Both the position numbers and the translations under genes were made by a program. Shown here piece by piece: positions 1 through 5,504 of a DNA stretch of 6,121 nt. Numbering within the stretch: position 1 is the stretch's first letter; every line of letters starts with the position of its first letter. Under the pieces are notes generated by a model that was not told the origin of the DNA, did no database searches, and saw only the letters and a program-made list of their open reading frames with translations. This stretch comes from Clostridium sp. UBA5530 (GTDB lineage: Bacteria > Bacillota > Clostridia > Clostridiales > Clostridiaceae): the NCBI GenBank assembly GCA_002423705.1, contig DINW01000038.1:12674-18794 (forward strand), in the 5' to 3' direction.

Positions 1-2363
1 ATAAAATAGAAAAGAAGGTAGCTAACTTAAATGCAGTTAAGGAAGCAAATATGAATTTTGCTAACAAAACCTTAAATATAGAAATACAAGAACACGAAGA
101 GGATATATCAATAGGGGAACTTCAAAAACTAGTGGATTCAGTAGAAGATGGGGTAAAGGTAGTAGAGAAAAATACTTTCAAACCTTTAAAACTAGTAAAT
201 AAAATGGATGATAATGGAAACATAGAATTAAATAAAAGTATATATATTCTAGAGGGACTACACTGTGCTAATTGCGCAGCTAAAATAGAAGAAAGGGTAA
301 ATAAAATACCTTCTGTAAAAGAAGCTACCTTAGACTTTGTTTCTAAGAAACTATCTGTAAAAAGTGAAAAGGCTATAGGTAACTTAGATAATACCGTAAG
401 AGATATAGTAAATACCTTAGAACCAGATGCTAAGGTTAAATCAATAAGTAACAATGCAAATAGATTCCACGGTGATGAATCAAATCATAGCCATGATCAT
501 GAAGAACATGAACATGATCATGGAGACATAGGAAAAGAAGATAAGATAAGATTTGTAGTGGGAGTAGCCTTTTTCATAGGGGCCCTTTTGGTGAAAGACT
601 TGCAGTGGCTTAAGGTAACTTTATTCATTGTCAGCTATTTATTAGTTGGAGGCCATATAGTTTTAAGAGCTATTAAAAACATAGCTAAGGGAGAAGTTTT
701 TGATGAAAACTTTTTAATGGCGGTGGCAACAATAGGAGCTTTTGCAGTTAAAGAGTATCCAGAAGCAGTAGCCGTTATGATATTTTATCAAATAGGAGAA
801 CTTTTCCAAGATCTTGCAGTAAGTCGTTCAAGAAAATCTATAGGACAACTTATGAATATAAGACCAGATTCTGCAACATTAAAATCTAATGACATGGAAA
901 TCGTAGTGGATCCTGAAGAAGTGAACATAGGCGATGTTATAATAGTAAAGCCTGGGGAAAAGATACCTTTAGATGGGCAAATAGTTGAAGGCGAAGCCAT
1001 GATAGATACTTCTGCTTTAACAGGGGAGTCAGTACCTAGAAAAGCAAAGGAAGGGGACAATGTATTAGGGGGATGCATAAACACCAGTGGAGTTCTTCTT
1101 ATAAAAGTTACTAAGGAATTTGGAGAATCTACTATAGCTAAAATATTAGATTTGGTTGAAAATGCTGGGGCAAAAAAGGCACCAACAGAAAAATTTATAA
1201 CTAAGTTTGCTAGATATTATACACCTATAGTTGTATTCAGTGCATTGGCCATGGCAATACTTCCACCTATATTAATGAAAGATCAAAGCTTTAACGTTTG
1301 GGTATATAGAGCATTATCATTTTTAGTAGTATCTTGTCCATGTGCTCTAGTAGTATCTATACCTTTAGGATTCTTTGGAGGAATAGGTGCGGCTTCTAAA
1401 AAGGGAATCCTAGTAAAAGGCGGTAATTATTTAGAAGCTTTAAACAAGGTTGACACCATAGTCTTTGACAAAACGGGAACTTTGACAAAAGGAGTATTTA
1501 AAGTAACCAAGATCCATACAGAACACTGGATTAATGAAGATAAGCTTCTATACTATGCAGCTCACGGCGAAAGCTATTCTAACCACCCAATTGCTAAGTC
1601 CATACTCAGCGCTTATAATGGAGAAGTAGATAAAAGTATAGTGTCTAATCTTCAAGAGATATCTGGTCATGGATTAAAGGTTGATATCAAAGAAGATTCA
1701 CTGCTTTTAGGAAATTCTAGACTTATGGAGAAAGAAAATATAAGCTATGTCGCACCTAAAGAGGTTGGTACCATTGTTCATATAGCTAAAAATGGAAAAT
1801 ATGCGGGATATATTGTGATTTCCGATGAAATAAAAGAGGATTCTAAGGAGGCTATAAAGCTTCTAAAAAATGCTGGAGTAAAAAACACAGTGATGCTAAC
1901 AGGAGATAATGAAAATATAGCTAGGGCTGTAGCAGAAGAAATAGGGTTAGATAATTATTACAGTCAACTTTTACCACAGAATAAGGTAGAAAAGCTAGAA
2001 GAGCTAGACAGTAAAAAACAAGGAAAGTTAGTATTCGTAGGAGATGGTATAAATGATGCTCCAGTTTTAGCTAGAGCAGATATAGGAATTGCTATGGGAG
2101 GCGTGGGATCTGATGCTGCCATAGAAGCAGCAGATGTGGTTATAATGACTGATGAACCATCCAAGATATATGAAGCAATATCCATATCTAAGAGAACCCA
2201 GACCATAGTTTGGCAAAACATAATCTTTGCTTTAGGTGTAAAATTAATAATATTGGTATTGGTAGCTTTTGGATTATCAAATATGTGGGAAGCTGTTTTT
2301 GGAGATGTAGGGGTAGCACTTATAGCCATATTAAACTCCACAAGAGTATTAAAGATGAAATAA
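1..2363 (+). CDS. cadA: Heavy-metal (Cd/Zn/Pb) translocating P1B-type ATPase, 5'-partial
   Basis: Membrane pump that uses ATP to export soft divalent metals such as Cd2+, Zn2+ and Pb2+. The frame is open from base 3, so the gene begins upstream. The 16 codons before the Met at 51 read as the inside of an HMA domain (IEKKVANLNAVKEAN), whose CxxC would lie just outside the window. Numbering from that Met: second HMA domain at about 66-110 with CANC (C72, C75); linker with seven His between 140 and 157; membrane helices at about 168-181, 186-208, two in 219-258, 392-411 and 417-440; actuator TGES 324-327; CPC 429-431 in the transport helix; phosphorylation DKTG with D473; HP 512-513; TGDN from 617; GDGINDAP 664-671; last helices at about 725-767. 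K731 and D752 match the Lys/Asp pair of the ZntA-type (P1B-2) class, which argues against a Cu+ pump. Any metal-responsive repressor would lie upstream. The family call is very secure; the exact metal is inferred. Confidence 0.95.
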   Translation, partial: KIEKKVANLNAVKEANMNFANKTLNIEIQEHEEDISIGELQKLVDSVEDGVKVVEKNTFKPLKLVNKMDDNGNIELNKSIYILEGLHCANCAAKIEERVNKIPSVKEATLDFVSKKLSVKSEKAIGNLDNTVRDIVNTLEPDAKVKSISNNANRFHGDESNHSHDHEEHEHDHGDIGKEDKIRFVVGVAFFIGALLVKDLQWLKVTLFIVSYLLVGGHIVLRAIKNIAKGEVFDENFLMAVATIGAFAVKEYPEAVAVMIFYQIGELFQDLAVSRSRKSIGQLMNIRPDSATLKSNDMEIVVDPEEVNIGDVIIVKPGEKIPLDGQIVEGEAMIDTSALTGESVPRKAKEGDNVLGGCINTSGVLLIKVTKEFGESTIAKILDLVENAGAKKAPTEKFITKFARYYTPIVVFSALAMAILPPILMKDQSFNVWVYRALSFLVVSCPCALVVSIPLGFFGGIGAASKKGILVKGGNYLEALNKVDTIVFDKTGTLTKGVFKVTKIHTEHWINEDKLLYYAAHGESYSNHPIAKSILSAYNGEVDKSIVSNLQEISGHGLKVDIKEDSLLLGNSRLMEKENISYVAPKEVGTIVHIAKNGKYAGYIVISDEIKEDSKEAIKLLKNAGVKNTVMLTGDNENIARAVAEEIGLDNYYSQLLPQNKVEKLEELDSKKQGKLVFVGDGINDAPVLARADIGIAMGGVGSDAAIEAADVVIMTDEPSKIYEAISISKRTQTIVWQNIIFALGVKLIILVLVAFGLSNMWEAVFGDVGVALIAILNSTRVLKMK

Positions 2364-2385
2364 TATCAATATGTGAAATATATGG

Positions 2386-2435
2386 GTCTATATCCTTTTA
2401 AAAATTAACTTAAGGATATAGACTTTCCTTTTTCT
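2386..2435 (+). terminator. Rho-independent terminator after the metal ATPase gene
   Basis: Bases 2386-2397 (GTCTATATCCTT) are a perfect 12-bp inverted repeat of 2412-2423 (AAGGATATAGAC), with a 14-nt loop. The stem is followed directly by the T-rich tract TTTCCTTTTTCT (2424-2435). It lies 23 nt past the ATPase stop codon and ends just before the next promoter, so it separates the metal-resistance unit from the downstream cluster. The long AT-rich loop is slightly unusual, but stem and tract are convincing. Confidence 0.88.
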
Positions 2436-2437
2436 AT

Positions 2438-2466
2438 TAGACAGACACAAGGTGATACTATATAAT
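2438..2466 (+). promoter_or_regulatory. Sigma-A type promoter for the kinase-NfeD-FloA cluster
   Basis: The -35 hexamer TAGACA (2438-2443, 5 of 6 to TTGACA) and the -10 hexamer TATAAT (2461-2466, perfect) are separated by 17 bp, the optimal spacing. Transcription would start near 2473, leaving a leader of about 27 nt before the kinase ATG at 2500. The leader holds a GGAG ribosome binding site (2489-2492) 7 nt before the ATG. The promoter begins three bases past the T tract of the upstream terminator. Confidence 0.8.
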
Positions 2467-2499
2467 AATAGGTAATATTACTATTTTTGGAGAATAACT

Positions 2500-3390
2500 A
2501 TGAGAGAAAGACAATTAAATGTGAAAAAAACATTAATAACATCTATTACCATAAATACGGTACAAATAATAACAATAGTTATAATAGCGATTTATACTAT
2601 ATTAGTAGATAATGATTTCGTAACTGAAATACCCTATGTAAGTGGAGCTACACTGTTATATGGGGTATTAATATTAATATCCTTGAGCAGCTATATTAGT
2701 ATAAAAATATTAAAGCTTAGTATAAACATAGAAGAAGGATTTACCCACGGCCTTATTGAAACCATAGAATCTTTAAGTTTGCTCAATAAAGAATTGCGTG
2801 GCCAAAGACATGACTATGTGAATCATCTTCAGGTTATATATAATCTTTTAGAACTAGAGGAATATGCTGAAAGCAAGGATTATATTGAAAAAGTTTATGA
2901 TGATGTGATTAAGGTAAATAAAGCCTTAAAGACCTCTTGTGCTGCTGTGAATGCCATATTACAGGCTAAAAATTTATATGCTATAGAAAATGGCATAAAT
3001 GTGACTTTAAGAGTAAACACAAGTTTAAAAAATATAGATATGCCACAATGGGAACTATGTAGAATTCTTGGTAATTTAATAGATAATGCCATATATGAAC
3101 TAAAGAACAATGATATAAGCAGAAATTTAATTATAGAACTGTCAGAGGATATAAGAAGTTATAAGTTTTCTGTTAAAAATAATGGAGAACCTATAAAGAC
3201 GGAGTATATAAATAAAATATTTGAAGAAGGATTTACTACAAAGGGTAACAAGGGAAGTGGAATGGGACTAGCTATAGTAAAAGATATAATAGAGGAGTAT
3301 AAAGGAACTATAGAGGTGGAAAGCGACGAAGGATGGACAGAATTCAAAGGTTCCATACCTAAAAGTATAAGTATTAAATCAACCAAATAG
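2500..3390 (+). CDS. Membrane sensor histidine kinase, Spo0B/AgrC-like GHKL type
   Basis: Predicted to autophosphorylate on a His and pass the phosphate to a response regulator, most likely the LytTR regulator at 5501. The 296-residue protein has two membrane helices (about 11-36 and 49-71) joined by a loop of only about 12 residues, so no extracellular sensor domain is visible. The dimerisation/phosphoacceptor segment carries RHDYVNHLQ with H104. The ATPase domain follows: N box NLIDNA with N196, a KNNGEP segment (226-231) in the usual G1/D-box position, and the glycine-rich lid GSGMGLAIVK (252-261). The phosphoacceptor type is that of the DcuS/CitA and AgrC groups. ATG 2500 is preceded by GGAG at 7 nt. 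It is the first gene after a strong promoter, and 127 nt separate it from the NfeD gene. The signal is unknown; such a small input region suggests sensing within the membrane or through a partner protein (inference). Confidence 0.9.
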   Translation: MRERQLNVKKTLITSITINTVQIITIVIIAIYTILVDNDFVTEIPYVSGATLLYGVLILISLSSYISIKILKLSINIEEGFTHGLIETIESLSLLNKELRGQRHDYVNHLQVIYNLLELEEYAESKDYIEKVYDDVIKVNKALKTSCAAVNAILQAKNLYAIENGINVTLRVNTSLKNIDMPQWELCRILGNLIDNAIYELKNNDISRNLIIELSEDIRSYKFSVKNNGEPIKTEYINKIFEEGFTTKGNKGSGMGLAIVKDIIEEYKGTIEVESDEGWTEFKGSIPKSISIKSTK

Positions 3391-3457
3391 ACAGTTGACT
3401 ATGAAATTAGTATTATTGGACAAAGACCTATGGAACTTTTGTAGGAATATATTAAAA

Positions 3458-3463
3458 TATAAT
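3458..3463 (+). promoter_or_regulatory. Possible internal promoter -10 element upstream of the NfeD gene
   Basis: The 127-nt gap between the kinase and NfeD genes contains a perfect TATAAT (3458-3463) in an AT-rich stretch, 54 nt before the GTG start. No acceptable -35 lies 16-18 bp upstream (the 17-bp position reads ACTTTT), and there is no TG extension. TGGAAC followed by TTTT at 3431-3440 faintly resembles an extracytoplasmic-function sigma -35, but no CGTA-like -10 follows at the right distance. In such AT-rich DNA a lone TATAAT is weak evidence. The gap has no terminator, so read-through from the upstream promoter is expected either way. Confidence 0.25.
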
Positions 3464-3502
3464 TAACAATTGAAAAAGCTGCTAAGTTTTGGATTAACTT
3501 AA

Positions 3503-3520
3503 AGGAGGGAGAGAAGGGTG
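3503..3520 (+). promoter_or_regulatory. Strong ribosome binding site fixing a GTG start for NfeD
   Basis: AGGAGG (3503-3508), inside AAAGGAGGG, lies 9 nt before GTG at 3518-3520. The next in-frame candidate, ATG at 3542, has no comparable site at a usable distance. The GTG is therefore the better start. Confidence 0.85.
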
Positions 3521-4012
3521 TTATTAGGAATTTTAGAAAGTATGACAGCTATTACTGGAATAATGTTTTTATTGGGATTTATACTAGTGGTAGTAGAAAT
3601 GTTTATACCCGGCTTTGGCGTAGCAGGGATAACTGGAGGGATACTGCTCATATTGGGAATCATATTAATAGCAGATAATGTATATGAAGCTATAGTCTTA
3701 GCTATAATCATATTAGCTATTTTGGCAGTTGCCTTAGCAATAGTATTATATTTCTTTACCAAGGGTAAAATGAAAAAGATAGTGCTTTCGGAAAAACAAG
3801 ATAAAAATGGAGGCTATATAGGAACAGAGGATTTAAATTATTTCCTAGGAAAAGAAGGCGTTGCCTTGACAGTTCTTCGCCCTTCAGGCACTGCAGATTT
3901 TGATGGAGTAAAGCTAGATGTAGTGTCAGAGGGAGAATTTTTAGATAAGGGTACTGCCATAAGAGTTCTAAAGGTTCAAGGAAGAAGAATATTAGTAAGG
4001 GCAATTAAGTAA
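3518..4012 (+). CDS. NfeD-family membrane protein, short form without protease domain
   Basis: Small integral membrane protein of the NfeD family, whose members are encoded beside flotillin/stomatin genes and are thought to work with them in membrane microdomains. The 164 residues (GTG start) hold three hydrophobic segments at about 12-28, 34-52 and 57-80, with the typical turn VEMFIPGFGVAGITGG (26-41) between the first two. A soluble linker follows, then a C-terminal OB-fold domain at about 109-164 (from FLGKEGVALTVLRPSG to ILVRAIK), the NfeD C-terminal domain. There is no ClpP-like protease domain, so this is the short form, about the size of B. subtilis YuaF rather than the long YqeZ. It lies 58 nt upstream of the FloA start with no terminator between, so co-transcription is likely. 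The family call is firm; the biochemical role of short NfeD proteins is poorly defined, so no symbol is given. Confidence 0.9.
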   Translation: MLLGILESMTAITGIMFLLGFILVVVEMFIPGFGVAGITGGILLILGIILIADNVYEAIVLAIIILAILAVALAIVLYFFTKGKMKKIVLSEKQDKNGGYIGTEDLNYFLGKEGVALTVLRPSGTADFDGVKLDVVSEGEFLDKGTAIRVLKVQGRRILVRAIK

Positions 4013-4055
4013 GAAGTAAAACAAATAAATTTAAATTAAGAATAACAAATAAAAA

Positions 4056-4073
4056 GAGAGGATGATGAAAATG
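4056..4073 (+). promoter_or_regulatory. Ribosome binding site choosing ATG 4071 for floA
   Basis: Three in-frame ATG codons lie close together at 4062, 4065 and 4071. The Shine-Dalgarno-like GAGAGGA (4056-4062) overlaps the first and sits about 3 nt from the second, too close for either. It is 9 nt from the third, which is therefore the likely start. Confidence 0.75.
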
Positions 4074-5063
4074 CCAAATATTTTTGGAGCGAGTATTACC
4101 ATAATAATAATAATTATATTTTTATTATTGTTTTTCACTTTTGTACCAGTTGGACTTTGGATTTCAGCTGCGGCAGCAGGAGTTAGAGTAGGCATATTTA
4201 ATTTAGTAGGAATGAGGTTAAGAAGGGTAACTCCTAGCAAAATTGTATTACCTCTTATAAAATCCACTAAGGCAGGTATGAATCTAAATGCAAATCAGCT
4301 AGAAGCTCACTATTTAGCTGGAGGTAATGTAGATAAGGTAGTAGATGCATTAATAGCAGCTCACAGGGCTAACATAGAGCTATTATTTGAAAAAGCAGCA
4401 GCTATAGACTTAGCAGGAAGAGATGTACTAGAAGCAGTAAAGATGAGTGTAAATCCTAAGGTTATAGAAACTCCAAATGTTTCAGCAGTGTCTAAGGATG
4501 GTATAGAGCTTCTTGTTAAAGCAAGAGTTACTGTAAGAGCAAACTTAGAGAGATTAGTAGGAGGAGCTGGAGAGTCGACTATATTAGCAAGGGTTGGTGA
4601 AGGTATTGTAACTACAGTGGGTAGTTCAGAGTCCCATAAAGAAGTTTTAGAGAATCCAGACAGAATTTCAAGAGTAGTATTATCTAAAGGATTAGATGCA
4701 GGAACAGCCTTTGAAATATTATCTATAGATATAGCAGATATAGATGTAGGCAGAAACATAGGAGCACATCTACAAACACTTCAAGCTGAAGCTGATAAAA
4801 ATATAGCCCAGGCTAAAGCAGAAGAAAGAAGGGCTATGGCAGTAGCTAAGGAACAAGAAATGAGAGCAGTAGTAGTAGAATCAGAGGCAGAGGTACCAAG
4901 AGCTATGGCTTATGCTTTGAGAGAAGGAAAGCTAGGTATAATGGATTATTATGATATGCAAAATGTAATTGCTGACACAAGAATGAGAACATCAATCTCT
5001 TCCAACAGCTCTAAGGATTCTAATATTATAAGTGATAATAATGATTCCAAGAAGGGAATTTAA
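4071..5063 (+). CDS. floA: Flotillin-like protein FloA (SPFH/PHB domain)
   Basis: Bacterial flotillin-like scaffold that assembles in the membrane into functional microdomains and influences fluidity, secretion and membrane-protein activity. The 330-residue length (from ATG 4071) matches the roughly 330 of B. subtilis FloA (YqfA). A hydrophobic membrane-inserted hairpin lies at about 8-37 (Ile-rich, then FFTFVPVGLWIS). Strongly conserved family stretches follow: LVGMRLRRV, AHYLAGGNVDKVVDALI, AAIDLAGRDVLEAV, MSVNPKVIETP, VRANLERLVGGAGE and GTAFEILSIDIADIDVG. From about 234 comes the Ala/Glu-rich coiled coil for oligomerisation (QAEADKNIAQAKAEERRAMA, then EQEMRA 261-266), then EVPRAMAYALREGKLG. 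The C-terminal tail is rich in Ser, Asn and Asp. The coiled coil looks shorter than in the B. subtilis protein (see findings). It is followed after 3 nt by the small gene at 5067. Confidence 0.96.
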   Translation: MPNIFGASITIIIIIIFLLLFFTFVPVGLWISAAAAGVRVGIFNLVGMRLRRVTPSKIVLPLIKSTKAGMNLNANQLEAHYLAGGNVDKVVDALIAAHRANIELLFEKAAAIDLAGRDVLEAVKMSVNPKVIETPNVSAVSKDGIELLVKARVTVRANLERLVGGAGESTILARVGEGIVTTVGSSESHKEVLENPDRISRVVLSKGLDAGTAFEILSIDIADIDVGRNIGAHLQTLQAEADKNIAQAKAEERRAMAVAKEQEMRAVVVESEAEVPRAMAYALREGKLGIMDYYDMQNVIADTRMRTSISSNSSKDSNIISDNNDSKKGI

Positions 5064-5066
5064 TAT

Positions 5067-5504
5067 ATGCTAAAGGAAATATTAGAAGCCTTAGCTGAGG
5101 AAGTTGGAGAAGATGTAGTAAACAATGGGCTTGGTAAATATATGAAGGGAACCTCTGATATTCCCATGAAGAAACCATTTTGGGAAAAAGATGAAGATAT
5201 TGCTGGTGATAAAGAAGCTGGCAATAGCAAACAGCATAAGGGTATGAAAGAAAAATCACCTTCAAAGGATTCTGTTAAAAACAAAAGGTGGGATAATAGT
5301 GCACCTAAATTATCAAGTGAAGATTATAAGGAAGATAGTGCTTTTAAAGATTATAAGGAAAGCAGTTCCTTTTTAGAAGAAAAAGTCCACTATGGTAATG
5401 ACATTTCTAAGCTAATGGGAGATGAACTTCAAAGGGCTATAGTCATGTCAGAAATAATAGGAAAACCAAGATCTAAACGGCCCCTGAGGAGGAGAAGATT
5501 TTGA
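5067..5504 (+). CDS. Unrecognised small charged cytoplasmic protein in the FloA cluster
   Basis: I do not recognise this 145-residue protein. It has no membrane segment or signal peptide and is probably cytoplasmic. Residues 1-17 (MLKEILEALAEEVGEDV) form a likely acidic amphipathic helix. Residues of about 25-105 are low in complexity, rich in Lys, Glu, Asp and Ser, and probably disordered; they contain a duplicated segment (DYKEDSAF / DYKESSSF). The last 25 residues look like a compact element: LQRAIVMSEIIGKP, then a basic end (RSKRPLRRRRF). The ATG lies 3 nt after the floA stop, with a weak AGGGA site (5053-5057) inside the end of floA, suggesting translational coupling. The 3' end overlaps the next start by 4 nt. 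Position between FloA and a response regulator suggests an adaptor or a partner of one of them, which is inference only. Clean operon spacing and reading frame make it very likely a real gene. Confidence 0.82.
   Translation: MLKEILEALAEEVGEDVVNNGLGKYMKGTSDIPMKKPFWEKDEDIAGDKEAGNSKQHKGMKEKSPSKDSVKNKRWDNSAPKLSSEDYKEDSAFKDYKESSSFLEEKVHYGNDISKLMGDELQRAIVMSEIIGKPRSKRPLRRRRF
5320..5373 (+). repeat. 27-bp imperfect tandem duplication inside the small gene
   Basis: The 14-mer AAGATTATAAGGAA occurs perfectly at 5320-5333 and again at 5347-5360, a period of 27 nt (nine codons). The flanking codons are related but diverged, giving the protein repeats DYKEDSAF and DYKESSSF. The period keeps the frame, so copy-number change would lengthen or shorten the disordered linker without disrupting the protein. 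Confidence 0.75.
5487..5503 (+). promoter_or_regulatory. Strong ribosome binding site fixing a TTG start for the response regulator
   Basis: AGGAGG (5487-5492), within GAGGAGGAG, lies 8 nt before TTG 5501-5503. The TTG overlaps the TGA stop (5502-5504) of the small gene as TTGA. The protein read from here begins KLTVLLVDDE, exactly the expected first strand of a receiver domain, so no upstream start is needed. Confidence 0.88.

Noticed and set aside
34..42. GCAGTTAAG resembling a LytTR half-site
   Set aside because: It is inside the ATPase coding sequence with no partner repeat or promoter nearby, so a chance match.
2210..2401. A 63-codon + strand frame running past the end of the ATPase gene into the terminator
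   Set aside because: It overlaps the conserved last helices of the ATPase in another frame, ends inside the terminator hairpin, and has no ribosome binding site.
122..3386. Several open frames of about 70-125 codons on the minus strand opposite the ATPase and kinase genes
   Set aside because: They lie wholly antisense to well-conserved coding sequence, have no ribosome binding sites and show no recognisable domains.
3483..3501. Small hairpin TAAGTT/AACTTA just before the NfeD ribosome binding site as a possible regulatory structure
   Set aside because: Only six AT-rich base pairs with a seven-nt loop, too weak to expect a stable effect, and common by chance in such AT-rich DNA.
4101..4118. 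ATA trinucleotide run at the start of floA as a possible phase-variable repeat
   Set aside because: Only four exact ATA units, and a triplet unit cannot shift the frame. It simply encodes the Ile-rich membrane segment.
3499..4267. Minus-strand frames opposite the NfeD gene and the start of floA
   Set aside because: Their composition is the mirror of hydrophobic Ile/Leu-rich codons on the + strand, with no sign of independent coding.
4361..5284. Minus-strand frames opposite floA and the small gene
   Set aside because: They are antisense to conserved FloA sequence or to the small gene, whose operon spacing strongly favours the + strand.
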